From: Acidimicrobiaceae bacterium
Lineage (GTDB): Bacteria > Actinomycetota > Acidimicrobiia > Acidimicrobiales > RAAP-2
DNA: 64,000 nt
Reading direction: 5' to 3'
NCBI GenBank assembly: GCA_003151235.1
Contig: PLWZ01000087.1
Coordinates: forward strand, 113,820 to 177,819
Every line of letters starts with the position of its first letter. The first letter of the stretch is position 1. This document shows, in pieces, positions 40,089 to 51,350 of this stretch. The notes beneath the pieces are model-generated. The model had not been told where the DNA came from. It saw only the letters and a list, made by a program, of their open reading frames with translations, and searched no databases. The position numbers were made by a program, and so were the translations under genes.

Positions 40089-41885
40089 ATGAAACTCACC
40101 GGAGCCCAGGCACTCATCAAGAGCCTCGAGACCCAGGGCGTAGAGGTCATGTTCGGCCTGCCCGGCGGGGCGATCCTGCCCGTCTACGACCCGATCTTGG
40201 ACTCGTCGATCCGCCACGTCCTCGTCCGCCACGAGCAGGGCGCCGGCCACATGGCCGAGGGGTACGCGATGGTCACCGGGCGTGCCGGGGTCGCCATCGT
40301 AACGAGTGGCCCCGGTGCGACCAACGTGGTCACGCCGCTGTCGAACGCGTACATGGACTCGACCCCGCTCGTCGTTATCTCCGGCCAGGTCGCGACCTCC
40401 TCCATCGGTACCGACGCCTTCCAGGAGTGCGACATCACCGGCGTGACCATGGGGATCACCAAGCACAACTGGCTGATCAAGCGGGCCGAGGACATCCCGC
40501 GCACGGTCGCCGCGGCCTTCCACGTCGCGACAACCGGCCGACCGGGCCCGGTGCTCATCGACATCCCGAAGGACATCGCCAACTCGCAGATGGAGTGGTA
40601 CTGGCCCGAGTCCGAGGCCGATCTCGACCTGCCCGGGTACCACCCGCGCACGACCGGCGACCCCGCCGCAATCGCGGCCGCCGCGGAGCTGATGCTCGCC
40701 GCGGAGCGCCCGGTGCTCTACGTCGGTGGGGGCGTGCTGAAGTCACGCGGCTCGGCGGCGCTCCTGGAGCTGGCCGAGCGGACCGGTTTCCCGGTGGTCA
40801 CGACGTTGATGGCCCGCGGCGCGTTCCCCGACTCGCATCCCTTGTGCCTCGGGATGCCCGGCATGCACGGCAACTACACCGCAGTCACCTCGATGCAGCG
40901 GGCCGACCTGTTGGTCGCGCTCGGGTCGCGCTTCGACGACCGGGTCACCGGGAAGATCGACGCGTTCGCCCCGGGCGCCAAGGTGATCCACGCCGACATC
41001 GACCCGGCCGAGATCGGGAAGGTCCGGGTGCCCGAGGTCGGCATCGTGGGCGACTGCCGGTTGGTGATCGAGGAGCTGTTGACGGCGCTCGAGGCGCTGG
41101 GCCTCGGCCATGACCGGCGCGGCGCGGCCGTCGAGGCCGGTTCGACCGGCCGGGCCGCCACGTTGGCGGCCGGCAGGCCGTCGCTCGAGGGTTGGTGGGC
41201 TCAGGTGGGGGACTGGCAGCGAGAGTTCCCGCTCTACTACGACACCGACGACGAGGCGGCGGTGAAGCCGCAGATGGTGGTCGAGTCCCTGCGCGACCTG
41301 TCGCCTGCCGACACCATTGTCGTGTCCGGGGTCGGCCAGCACCAGATGTGGGCGTCCCAGTACTGGCGGTTCGACTACCCCTACACCTGGGTGAACTCCG
41401 GTGGCGCGGGCACGATGGGCTTCGCCGTGCCGGCGGCGGTCGGCGCCAAGGTCGGCCGCCCCGACAAGACGGTGTGGGCGATCGACGGGGACGGCTGCTT
41501 CCAGATGACCGCCCAGGAGCTGGTCACGGCGTCGGCCGAGAAGATCCCGATCAAGATCGCCATCTTGAACAACGCCTACCTCGGCATGGTCCGGCAATGG
41601 CAGGAGATGTTCTACGCCGAGCGCTACTCGGAGGTGTACCTGTCGCCCGACCTTCCCGACTACGTGAAGTGGGCCGAGGCGATGGGTTGCGTCGGCATTC
41701 GGGCCGAGACGCCCGAGGAGGTGGCCCCGGCCATCGAGAAGGCCAACTCGATCGACGACCGGCCGGTCGTCGTCGACTTCCGCACCGACGCCTTCGAGAA
41801 GGTGTTCCCGATGGTGCCGGCGGGCGGGTCCAACGACGCGATCGTCGTGCATCCCGACCAGGCGGGCGCGCGGGTGGCACGGTGA
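40089..41885 (+). CDS. ilvB: Acetolactate synthase, large (catalytic) subunit
   Basis: A 598-residue thiamine-diphosphate enzyme that condenses pyruvate with pyruvate or 2-ketobutyrate, the first common step of Val/Leu/Ile synthesis. Visible: FGLPGGAILPVYDPI, catalytic Glu in VRHEQGAGHMAEGYA, FAD/regulatory middle domain (LIDIPKDIANSQ), and the ThDP-Mg motif GDGCFQMTAQELVTASAEKIPIKIAILNNAYLG. MVRQWQEMFY is the usual active-site closing segment. ATG 40089 has AAGG eight bases upstream. Expression is controlled by the leader-peptide attenuator at 39876-39977. It overlaps ilvN by four bases (GTGA). Confidence 0.95.
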   Translation: MKLTGAQALIKSLETQGVEVMFGLPGGAILPVYDPILDSSIRHVLVRHEQGAGHMAEGYAMVTGRAGVAIVTSGPGATNVVTPLSNAYMDSTPLVVISGQVATSSIGTDAFQECDITGVTMGITKHNWLIKRAEDIPRTVAAAFHVATTGRPGPVLIDIPKDIANSQMEWYWPESEADLDLPGYHPRTTGDPAAIAAAAELMLAAERPVLYVGGGVLKSRGSAALLELAERTGFPVVTTLMARGAFPDSHPLCLGMPGMHGNYTAVTSMQRADLLVALGSRFDDRVTGKIDAFAPGAKVIHADIDPAEIGKVRVPEVGIVGDCRLVIEELLTALEALGLGHDRRGAAVEAGSTGRAATLAAGRPSLEGWWAQVGDWQREFPLYYDTDDEAAVKPQMVVESLRDLSPADTIVVSGVGQHQMWASQYWRFDYPYTWVNSGGAGTMGFAVPAAVGAKVGRPDKTVWAIDGDGCFQMTAQELVTASAEKIPIKIAILNNAYLGMVRQWQEMFYAERYSEVYLSPDLPDYVKWAEAMGCVGIRAETPEEVAPAIEKANSIDDRPVVVDFRTDAFEKVFPMVPAGGSNDAIVVHPDQAGARVAR

Positions 41886-42412
41886 CGCTCCCCGCGTCGT
41901 TGAGCCGCGACGGGGACGTCCGCCATCACCTGTTGTCGGTCCTGGTCGAGAACAAGGCCGGGGTGCTGGCCCGCGTGGCCGGGCTGTTCAGCCGTCGCGG
42001 CTTCAACATCTTCTCGTTGGCCGTTGCGCCGACCGACGACGACCGGTTCAGCCGGATCACCGTCGTCGTCGACGTCGAGTCGGCCCCTCTCGAGCAGGTC
42101 ATCCAGCAGCTCGACAAGCTGATCAACGTGGTTTCGATCTCACAGCTGGCCCCAGACGAGGCCGTCGAGCGGGAGCTGCTGCTGGCCACGGTCGCAGTCG
42201 ACGCCGCTCGCCGTGAAGAGGTCGGCGCGCAGGTCGAGGCCTTCGGCGGCGAGGTGCTCGACGTCGGTGACGGCGAGCTGACGGTCATGCTCGCCGAGCG
42301 CCCCGAGACGGTGGACGAGTTCGAGCGCCTCCTGGCCGACTGCCGCATAGTCGAGCTCCAACGGACCGGCCGGGTCGCCCTGCCTAAGTTGGGCCACTCC
42401 GGCGGCGCCTGA
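41882..42412 (+). CDS. ilvN: Acetolactate synthase, small (regulatory) subunit
   Basis: A 176-residue regulatory subunit with an N-terminal ACT domain (HHLLSVLVENKAGVLARVAGLFSRRGFNIFSLAVAPTD) that binds valine for feedback inhibition, followed by DRFSRITVVVDVESAPLEQVIQQLDKLINVVSISQL and a C-terminal ACT-like domain. It pairs with IlvB to give a fully active, inhibitable synthase. GTG 41882 overlaps the ilvB stop. Length matches actinobacterial IlvN (about 170 residues). ilvC follows 48 bases later in the same operon. Confidence 0.94.
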   Translation: MTLPASLSRDGDVRHHLLSVLVENKAGVLARVAGLFSRRGFNIFSLAVAPTDDDRFSRITVVVDVESAPLEQVIQQLDKLINVVSISQLAPDEAVERELLLATVAVDAARREEVGAQVEAFGGEVLDVGDGELTVMLAERPETVDEFERLLADCRIVELQRTGRVALPKLGHSGGA

Positions 42413-42460
42413 GCGACCGCCCCACCCCTCGCGACAACACACGACAGGAGACACAGCGCA

Positions 42461-43486
42461 ATGGCCACCTTGTACTACGAGTCCGACGCCGACCCGTCCC
42501 TCCTCCAGGGGCGCAAGGTCGCCATCTTGGGATACGGATCCCAGGGCCACGCCCACGCACTCAACCTCTCCGAGTCGGGCGTCGACGTCCGGGTGGGCCT
42601 GAGGGACGGGTCGTCCTCGCGCGCCAAGGCGGAGGAGGCCGGCCTGAAGGTCACCTCGGTCGCCCAGGCGGCGACCGAGGCCGACGTGATCATGTTCCTC
42701 CTGCCCGACACCGAGCAGAAGTCCGTGTACGACGCCGAGGTTGTCTCCCACCTGGAGCCGGGTGACTGTGTCATGTTCGCCCACGGCTTCAACATCCGGT
42801 TCGGCCAGATCGTCCCGCCCGACGGCGTCGACGTGGCGATGGTCGCGCCGAAGGGCCCCGGCCACCTGGTGCGGCGCACCTACACCGAGGGCGGCGGCGT
42901 ACCCACGCTCATCGCGGTGCACCAGGACGCGACCGGCAACGCCCGTGCGCTCGCGCTGTCCTACGCGCACGCCCTCGGGGCGACCCGGGCCGGCGTGCTC
43001 GACACGACCTTCGACGAGGAGACCGAGACCGACCTGTTCGGGGAGCAGGTCGTGCTGTGCGGCGGGCTCACCGCCCTCGTCACGGCCGGATTCGAGACCC
43101 TGGTGGCGGCCGGCTACCAGCCCGAGTCGGCGTACTTCGAGTGCCTGCACGAGCTCAAGCTGATCGTCGACCTCATGTACGAACAGGGGATCGCCGGCAT
43201 GCGCTATTCGATCTCGGACACCGCCGAGTACGGCGACCTCACCCGGGGTCCGCAGGTCATCAACGACGCCGTCCGCGCCGAGATGGGTCGCATCCTGGCC
43301 GAGATCCGCGACGGCTCCTTCGCCGACGAATGGATCGCCGAGAACCGCAGCGGCCGGTCGAAGTTCGACGAGCTGCGAAAACGGGGTCAGGACCACCAGA
43401 TCGAGAAGGTGGGCGAGGAACTGCGGGCGATGATGCCCTTCATCGCCCAGGGCCGCCAGCGCGTCCAGGACGTGTCCGGGGGCTGA
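42461..43486 (+). CDS. ilvC: Ketol-acid reductoisomerase
   Basis: A 341-residue class I (short) ketol-acid reductoisomerase. It isomerises and reduces acetolactate or acetohydroxybutyrate to dihydroxy acids. The Rossmann motif [13 protein letters not shown] is at residues 24-36, and the basic/Ser cofactor loop [17 protein letters not shown] suggests [37 protein letters not shown] (metal Asp/Glu) and [33 protein letters not shown] complete the active site. AGGAGA precedes ATG 42461. Last biosynthetic gene of ilvBNC; ilvD is separate. Confidence 0.95.
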   Translation: MATLYYESDADPSLLQGRKVAILGYGSQGHAHALNLSESGVDVRVGLRDGSSSRAKAEEAGLKVTSVAQAATEADVIMFLLPDTEQKSVYDAEVVSHLEPGDCVMFAHGFNIRFGQIVPPDGVDVAMVAPKGPGHLVRRTYTEGGGVPTLIAVHQDATGNARALALSYAHALGATRAGVLDTTFDEETETDLFGEQVVLCGGLTALVTAGFETLVAAGYQPESAYFECLHELKLIVDLMYEQGIAGMRYSISDTAEYGDLTRGPQVINDAVRAEMGRILAEIRDGSFADEWIAENRSGRSKFDELRKRGQDHQIEKVGEELRAMMPFIAQGRQRVQDVSGG

Positions 43487-43526
43487 CCCTGGTCGATCCG
43501 GTTCCCCGGCCCGCAAGAGAGTCGAC

Positions 43527-44048
43527 GTGACGAGGCTGGCCTGCCTGCTCCGCGGGGTCAATGTGGGAGGCAAGAACAGGGTCGCGATGCGGGAGCTGCG
43601 CGCGCTGTTCGAGAGCCTCGGGTTCACCGAGGTCGAGACCCTCATCCAGAGCGGCAACGTGGTGTTCTCGTCCACCGGTGCGGTCACGGCGCCGAAGATC
43701 GAAGCCGAGATCCGGCGGGCGTTCGGCCTCGACGTCTCGGTCGTCGTGCGAACGAGCACGGCCCTGAACAAGCTGCTGGCCGCCAACCCGTTCGCCGACC
43801 GTGACACTCACCGGCTGCACGTCGCCTTCCTCGGCGCGAAGCCGGACTCGAAGGTCGTAGGAGACCTGGACGGTGGTCGGTTCGCGCCCGAGGAGTTCTC
43901 GGTTGTCGGAACAGAGGTCTACCTCCACCTGCCGAACGGCATGGCCCGGACCAAGCTCCCGTCCTACCTCGAGCGCAACCTCAAGGTCCCGATGACGATC
44001 CGCAACTGGAACACGGCCACGAAGCTGGCGGAGATGGCGGGGAGATAG
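43527..44048 (+). CDS. DUF1697 family protein
   Basis: A 173-residue DUF1697 protein: LACLLRGVNVGGKNRVAMRELRALFESLGFTEVETLIQSGNVVFSS at the start, DTHRLHVAFLGAKPD in the middle, and the C-terminal LPSYLERNLKVPMTIRNWNTATKLAEMA with the conserved TxRNWNT. These small alpha/beta proteins are widespread in actinobacteria; no function is established. GTG 43527 lies 40 bases after ilvC. Its stop is close to the convergent serC gene. Confidence 0.88.
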   Translation: MTRLACLLRGVNVGGKNRVAMRELRALFESLGFTEVETLIQSGNVVFSSTGAVTAPKIEAEIRRAFGLDVSVVVRTSTALNKLLAANPFADRDTHRLHVAFLGAKPDSKVVGDLDGGRFAPEEFSVVGTEVYLHLPNGMARTKLPSYLERNLKVPMTIRNWNTATKLAEMAGR

Positions 44049-44133
44049 GACAGGCCGAGGCATGTCGAATCGAGCCGATTCGGAAACGAAGTCGTCTCCG
44101 ACCGGGGCCCGCGACCGGCGACGCGCCGGCGCC

Positions 44134-46528
<2,395 letters not shown>

Positions 46529-46550
46529 CAACCGAGACGAGGAGCACCGA

Positions 46551-48119
46551 GTGGCCCGGGTACTGGTGACCGAGACGATTGCGGAGAGCGGGCTGGACCT
46601 GCTCCGCAACGCCGGCCACGACGTCGATGTGCAGGAGGGCCTCGACCCCGCAGCCTTGCTCGAGGCGATCGTGGGAGCGCACGGGCTCATCATCCGCTCC
46701 GCCACCAAGGTCACCGCCGAAGTGATCGAGGCGGGATCGGATCTGGTTGTCGTTGGCCGGGCCGGCGTCGGCCTCGACAACGTGGACGTTGACGCCGCCA
46801 CCGCCCAGGGCGTCATGGTCGTGAACGCCCCTGAGTCGAACATCCTGTCGGCGGCCGAGCAGGCGATGGCCTTGCTGCTCGCCCAGGCCCGCAACGTCCC
46901 CCAGGCCCATGCGGCACTGGTCGAGGGACGCTGGGAGCGGTCCAAGTGGGAGGGCGTCGAGCTGCACGGCAAGACCCTCGGGATCGTGGGGTTGGGTCGC
47001 GTCGGGACCCTGGTGGCCCAACGCGCCCTCGCCTTCGGGATGCGCCTCGTCGCCTACGACCCCTACGTCTCGGCCGAGCGGGCCCGCCACCTCGGCGTCG
47101 AGCTGCTGGGCCTCGACGAGCTCATGGCCGAGGCCGACTTCGTCACGGTGCACCTGCCGAAGAACGCCGAGACGATCGGACTGATCGGGGCCGACCTGCT
47201 CGCGAAGGCCAAGCCCGGGATCCGGATCGTGAACACAGCCCGCGGCGGGATCATCGACGAGGCGGCCCTGGCCGATGCCATTTCCGCAGGGCACGTAGGC
47301 GGCGCCGGCATCGACGTGTTCGACAAGGAGCCAACCACCGAGTCGCCGCTGTTCGGCCTGTCGTCCGTCGTCGTCACACCCCACCTCGGCGCGTCGACGA
47401 CGGAGGCCCAGGACAAGGCCGGAGTGACCATCGCCGAGCAGGTGCTGTTGGCGCTCTCGGGTGACTTCGTCCCCTTCGCGGTGAACGTGGCCGCGAGCGG
47501 GGTCACCGAGCCGGTCCGGCCGTTCATGGGGCTGGTCGAGCAGCTGGGCCGCTTCTTCGGCTGCCTGCATGATCGGGTCCCGGACCGTCTGGAGATCGAG
47601 GTCCAGGGAACGCTCGCCGCGGAACGGACCGACATATTGACCCTGTGCGCGCTGAAGGGACTGTTCGCGACCAGCACCGAGGACCCGGTGTCCTACGTCA
47701 ACGTCCCCCAGATGGCGGCGCGCCGCGGCCTGGAGGTGCGGGAGAGCTCGACATCGAGCTCGAGCGGGTACGTGAACCTGGTGACGCTCCGGTCGGGATC
47801 GCACTCGGTTGCCGGAACCTTGACGACGGGCGCACAGAAGGAGCCCCGGGTGGTCATGGTGGACGATCACGCGCTCGAGGTCGCGCCGTCGCCCCACATG
47901 GTCGTGATCCGCAACGACGACCGGCCCGGGATGATCGGCGTCGTCGGCACCGTCCTCGGCGGAGCCGGCATCTCGATCCACTCGATGGCCCTCGAGCCGA
48001 CGAAGCAGGGCAACACCGCCCTCATGGTGCTGTCGGTCGACGCGCCGATCCCCGACGAGATCGTGGCGTCGTTGGTCGAGAACTCGGGGATCCTCGGGGT
48101 GGATCGCATCAGGATCTGA
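46551..48119 (+). CDS. serA: D-3-phosphoglycerate dehydrogenase
   Basis: A 522-residue SerA of the long actinobacterial type, catalysing the first step of serine synthesis. Substrate-binding and NAD domains: GLIIRSATKVTAEVIEAG, GRAGVGLDNVDVDAAT, GKTLGIVGLGRVGTLVAQRA, RIVNTARGGIIDEAAL and the catalytic His region VVVTPHLGASTTEAQ. From about 320 an intervening (ASB) domain follows, and then a C-terminal ACT domain (MVVIRNDDRPGMIGVVGTVLGGAGISIHSMAL) for serine feedback. GTG 46551 has GAGGAG seven bases upstream. Operon with the preceding aminotransferase. Confidence 0.94.
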   Translation: MARVLVTETIAESGLDLLRNAGHDVDVQEGLDPAALLEAIVGAHGLIIRSATKVTAEVIEAGSDLVVVGRAGVGLDNVDVDAATAQGVMVVNAPESNILSAAEQAMALLLAQARNVPQAHAALVEGRWERSKWEGVELHGKTLGIVGLGRVGTLVAQRALAFGMRLVAYDPYVSAERARHLGVELLGLDELMAEADFVTVHLPKNAETIGLIGADLLAKAKPGIRIVNTARGGIIDEAALADAISAGHVGGAGIDVFDKEPTTESPLFGLSSVVVTPHLGASTTEAQDKAGVTIAEQVLLALSGDFVPFAVNVAASGVTEPVRPFMGLVEQLGRFFGCLHDRVPDRLEIEVQGTLAAERTDILTLCALKGLFATSTEDPVSYVNVPQMAARRGLEVRESSTSSSSGYVNLVTLRSGSHSVAGTLTTGAQKEPRVVMVDDHALEVAPSPHMVVIRNDDRPGMIGVVGTVLGGAGISIHSMALEPTKQGNTALMVLSVDAPIPDEIVASLVENSGILGVDRIRI

Positions 48120-48162
48120 TCGCGACGGGGTCCCGGTCTCGCTCACCGGCGCGCGATCGACG

Positions 48163-48666
48163 TCAGATGGTGGTGCGGTAGCGGACCTCCCGCAGCACGA
48201 ACGAACCGCGCTCCTCGACCTTGGTCGCCCCGTCGGCCGCCCAGCCGTGCGCCTCGTAGAAGGCCCGGGCCCGGCTGTTCGTCTCGAGCACCCAGAGCTT
48301 GGCGATCGAGTTGCCGGCATCCCGAAGTGCGTCGACGGCGGACGCCATGAGTGTGTGACCGGCTCCGTGGCCCCACCGCTCCGGTAGGACGTAGATCGCC
48401 GCCAGCTCGCCCGTCGCCGGCGCCGCGTCCTTGTCCCGGCTGGTCGAGACGTTGGCGAAACCCACCACTCGTGCATCGTGGTCGAGCACGAACGTCTGGG
48501 TCCCGGTCTCGGCGAGCATCGCCCGCCACATGCTCTCGCGTTGGTCGACGGACAGGGACTCGAGGTAGTCGGCGGGGACCTGGCCCCGATAGGCGACGCG
48601 CCAGGTTTCGACGTGCACCTCTGCGATCGATCGGGCGTCGGCCTGCACTCCCGGCCGGAGGGCCAC
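48163..48666 (-). CDS. GNAT family N-acetyltransferase
   Basis: A 167-residue acetyltransferase: VALRPGVQADARSIAEVHVETWRVAYRGQVPADYL opens the domain, ELAAIYVLPERWGHGAGHTLMASAVDAL contains the acetyl-CoA pyrophosphate-binding motif A (RxxGxG-type, here RWGHGAG), and LWVLETNSRARAFYEAHGWAADG is motif B. The acceptor is unknown; small amines, peptides or antibiotics are possible. GTG 48666 is chosen because the longer frame overlaps the small membrane-protein gene with no homology. It starts 17 bases after that gene's stop and is likely cotranscribed with it. Confidence 0.82.
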   Translation of the reverse strand: MALRPGVQADARSIAEVHVETWRVAYRGQVPADYLESLSVDQRESMWRAMLAETGTQTFVLDHDARVVGFANVSTSRDKDAAPATGELAAIYVLPERWGHGAGHTLMASAVDALRDAGNSIAKLWVLETNSRARAFYEAHGWAADGATKVEERGSFVLREVRYRTTI

Positions 48667-48683
48667 GTCGCTCGGTTGGTTGA

Positions 48684-48842
48684 TCAGGGCGCCTTGGAGG
48701 GACCGGGCGCCCTCGGGACCGGTGGCCACGGCTCGACGACCGGCTTGCCGGTCGTCGAGCCCCGCCTGAGCACCGCGAACGCGCCGGCGATCAGCGCGAG
48801 CAGGACCCATTTCTTGCTACGCCGAGTTCGTTCCTTGCCCAC
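48684..48842 (-). CDS. Small single-pass membrane protein, 52 aa (hypothetical)
   Basis: A 52-residue frame: a basic N-terminus (VGKERTRRSKK), one hydrophobic segment of about 15 residues (WVLLALIAGAFAVL), two arginines and a proline-rich tail (GKPVVEPWPPVPRAPGPSKAP). The basic N-terminus suggests an N-in, C-out topology. GTG 48842 is preceded, eight bases upstream on the minus strand, by TACGGT (48856-48851), a correctly spaced -10 box for a leaderless mRNA. It overlaps the end of the SipW-type peptidase gene by 26 bases. The organisation resembles small actinobacterial membrane proteins such as the DLW-39 group, but the DLW motif is absent. Function unknown. Confidence 0.45.
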   Translation of the reverse strand: MGKERTRRSKKWVLLALIAGAFAVLRRGSTTGKPVVEPWPPVPRAPGPSKAP

Positions 48843-49863
48843 GAGCGCTCACCGTAGCGGGGTTCATCGGCGACGGCACCGGCACCCCAAAGGACGCGGG
48901 CGGATGCCAAGGGGGATAGATCACCCCGGGGTGCGGGTCCACGGGGCGCGACCGGCGCGAGCGGAGTCGACCCCACGCGAGGGTGCCGAGGAAGCCCAGC
49001 ATGGGGAGGAGAACCACGAACGATGCGAGGGCCCATTCCCACCAGTAGAAGGAGGCCGTCTGGCCGACCGCGACGAGCCCGCTCGCCTGGGGCCTTCCGA
49101 CCATGGTGATGACGTGACCGGGCGCGACGTGCGAGATGATCGGGCCGACGATGACGTGGAACCGGGCCGGCAGGAGCCCGTCGTTCACCAACGTCATGAC
49201 AACCGAACCACCCTTGATGACGTGCCACGAGATCACCGATGCCCGAAGCAACGGCCTCATCACGAGGACCGGCACCACGATCAGCATCGTGATGGACAGC
49301 AGGTCGACCTGGCGGCGGAAACGGTCCCGAACCGTCCGTCTCGCGATGACGATGCAGGCCAACCCCCCGGCCATCCAGGGCAGGGAGCGCCACAACCATC
49401 CAAGGCCGCGCACATTGGCGACCACGTGGCCGATGACATTGCTCCTCGGCACCGTCCACGGGTCGACCTTCTTCAGCGCATCGCCGGCGGTCTTGAAGGA
49501 CCCGTCCGCCAGCACCGCCACGACCCGGTGGGTGTAGACGACCGACGTTCCAGGCGGCCGGAACGTGACCACCACCCCGACCTCGACCGGCCCCACCGCC
49601 GGTCGGTCGAAGACCAGTGTCCCCACGCAGAGGTCCGGACACATCGATGGGGTCGCGATGGTGAACAAGGAGCCGCCCGTGAATCGCCAGGCGATCGACC
49701 CCAAGACGGCGATAGCGATCAGCGCCCCGACCAGCGTGATGAGGATCGATCGCGGCGTTTGTCCGTGATGTTCGGTTACAGGCGCCGGCCTCGGAGGTTC
49801 GGCCGGGGTTGGGCCGCCGGTGGTGGGAGCGGCCGGATAGGCGAACGCGGAAGTGGGTCTCAC
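48817..49863 (-). CDS. SipW/Sec11-type signal peptidase I
   Basis: A 348-residue membrane peptidase of the S26B (SipW/eukaryotic-archaeal) type. After a Pro-rich cytoplasmic head comes a first membrane span (SILITLVGALIAIAVLGSIAW, about 39-59). The catalytic Ser is S73 in TPSMCPDL; the general base is His, H112 in YTHRVV, instead of the Lys of ordinary bacterial signal peptidases; the conserved Asp region is KTAGDALKKVDP (D128/D134). Further spans lie near 160-180, 195-215 and 275-300. GTG 49863 overlaps the upstream gene's stop in GTGA. It directly follows two secreted proteins with SipW-dependent-type signals and is probably their dedicated processor. Confidence 0.85.
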   Translation of the reverse strand: MRPTSAFAYPAAPTTGGPTPAEPPRPAPVTEHHGQTPRSILITLVGALIAIAVLGSIAWRFTGGSLFTIATPSMCPDLCVGTLVFDRPAVGPVEVGVVVTFRPPGTSVVYTHRVVAVLADGSFKTAGDALKKVDPWTVPRSNVIGHVVANVRGLGWLWRSLPWMAGGLACIVIARRTVRDRFRRQVDLLSITMLIVVPVLVMRPLLRASVISWHVIKGGSVVMTLVNDGLLPARFHVIVGPIISHVAPGHVITMVGRPQASGLVAVGQTASFYWWEWALASFVVLLPMLGFLGTLAWGRLRSRRSRPVDPHPGVIYPPWHPPASFGVPVPSPMNPATVSARGQGTNSA

Positions 49864-51296
49864 ATCTGGAGGGCCGACGATGGATAGCTGACCCCGGCCG
49901 ACCACCTACTGACAGTCGTTGTGAACGAAAAATCCGGAAGTAGATGCAGGTCCAACACGCCCTGGGGAGAGGTACTACCAAGCACCATTCGAATCAAGAT
50001 CGTGTACGGGGCCGACGACGCCAGCGGTCCGGTGCTGGAGGTGAACGAGCTCAAGGCGGTCGTGGGTGTGGATGCGCATGCGCCCGATCCCGCCGGGTAG
50101 ACGCACGAGGTGGTCGAGCCTTGGGTGGTTTGGATATTGGCGAGCACCCGCTGGCACAGCTGGTTGGTGCCGAGAGCGGGGATCGTGCCCGTGTAGGGGG
50201 TCGTACCGCTGTCTGACAGCAGCCAGTCCTCGGTGGGGGAGAGGGCCGTGACGTCGGAGGCGTAGGCCTTGGCCGATGCGGCGTCGTTCAGCGTGGTCTT
50301 GTTGGCCGAGCTGAGCACGGTGCCGTACACCGAGGCGCCGTAGATCGACCCGGTCATGTACGCGTCGGTGTTCGCGTTCGGCCAACCGGTCGTCTGGGTC
50401 CAGCCGAGATGCCAGAACCCGGTGTAACTGTTGGCCGTGGTGATCGTGCTGTTGGTCGTCGTAGTCCCGTCGATGTCGAGGCTCAGCCCGGCCGTCGAGA
50501 ACGAGGCGGCGACGAAGTGCCAGGCTCCGTTGTTCACCGTCGCCGCGGTGCTGAGCTCGTCCATCGTGGTGCCCGTCTCGACACCGAAGGTCAAGAACCC
50601 CGAGGGTTCGACCCAGAGCATCCGATCGGCGCTGGCCGACGAGGCGTCGGTTTGGTTCGTTGCGAACCCCATGATCGATCCGCCCGTGGTGGAGCTTGTC
50701 TTGAACCAAGCCACGAGAGTGAACGTGGAAGGGGAGGTGAGCGAGTTGATGGTCCCTACGTACGAGGTAGTCGCTCCCGTGTCGGCGATGCCGGTCGAGG
50801 TGAATGCGGAGTTGACCGGGGACGTGAAGGGGGCGCCGTAGCTGACCCCTCCGTAGACGAGTCCGGTGTCGGCGGAGCTCGAGGAGTCGGCCACCTCCGC
50901 CACGCCGCAGGTCAGCAACGCGATGGCCTCCTGTGTCGCGGTCGACCTCCCGACCGAGGTGATCGTGGTGGTGGCGCTCACGACCGTCGACGTTGTGAGC
51001 TCACCGCTGGGTAGCGGGGAACCCGGGCACACGGTGTTGTTGGTTGTCACCTTGCCGCCGCTTCCCGTGCCGGTGGAAAAGCAGTTCACGCTGGTCGGGC
51101 TCGTGCTCTCGAGCTGCAGCGTGCCCGAAGAGAACGAGTTCGCGTTGTTGATCGCGTGCGAGGAGAAAGACGCCCATGCGGCGGTCGCCGGCACCGTCAC
51201 CAAGACACACAGGGCCGCGACGGCGAGCGGCCTGATTGGCCGTCGCCGACGCGGCGCCTGTCTGAATCGATGGTCCTCTCCACGGTCGCGGAGCAT
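49860..51296 (-). CDS. Secreted TasA/CalY-like protein with LamG-like domain
   Basis: A 478-residue exported protein. A basic N-terminus (RQAPRRRRPIRPLAV) and hydrophobic core (AALCVLVTVPATAAWA) lead into SHAINNANSFSSGTLQLES, the pattern of SipW-processed TasA/CalY-type proteins, followed by Cys-containing CFSTGTGSGGKV. Residues about 150-330 form a laminin-G/concanavalin-like jellyroll (STFTLVAWFKTSSTTGG, GAWHFVAASFSTAGLSLDIDG, SIYGASVYGTVLSSANK). The C-terminal part returns to a beta-rich region (TILIRMVLGSTSPQGVLDLHLLPD). Composition is Ser/Thr-rich and Lys-poor. It lies 54 bases after the smaller TasA-like gene and is coupled to the peptidase gene; surface adhesion or matrix function is inferred. 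Confidence 0.8.
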   Translation of the reverse strand: MLRDRGEDHRFRQAPRRRRPIRPLAVAALCVLVTVPATAAWASFSSHAINNANSFSSGTLQLESTSPTSVNCFSTGTGSGGKVTTNNTVCPGSPLPSGELTTSTVVSATTTITSVGRSTATQEAIALLTCGVAEVADSSSSADTGLVYGGVSYGAPFTSPVNSAFTSTGIADTGATTSYVGTINSLTSPSTFTLVAWFKTSSTTGGSIMGFATNQTDASSASADRMLWVEPSGFLTFGVETGTTMDELSTAATVNNGAWHFVAASFSTAGLSLDIDGTTTTNSTITTANSYTGFWHLGWTQTTGWPNANTDAYMTGSIYGASVYGTVLSSANKTTLNDAASAKAYASDVTALSPTEDWLLSDSGTTPYTGTIPALGTNQLCQRVLANIQTTQGSTTSCVYPAGSGACASTPTTALSSFTSSTGPLASSAPYTILIRMVLGSTSPQGVLDLHLLPDFSFTTTVSRWSAGVSYPSSALQM

Positions 51297-51350
51297 GCTT
51301 GTTGGCGTCCCGTCGTGCGTGTGCTCCGGCCGAACGCTTTCACCCTCTTC

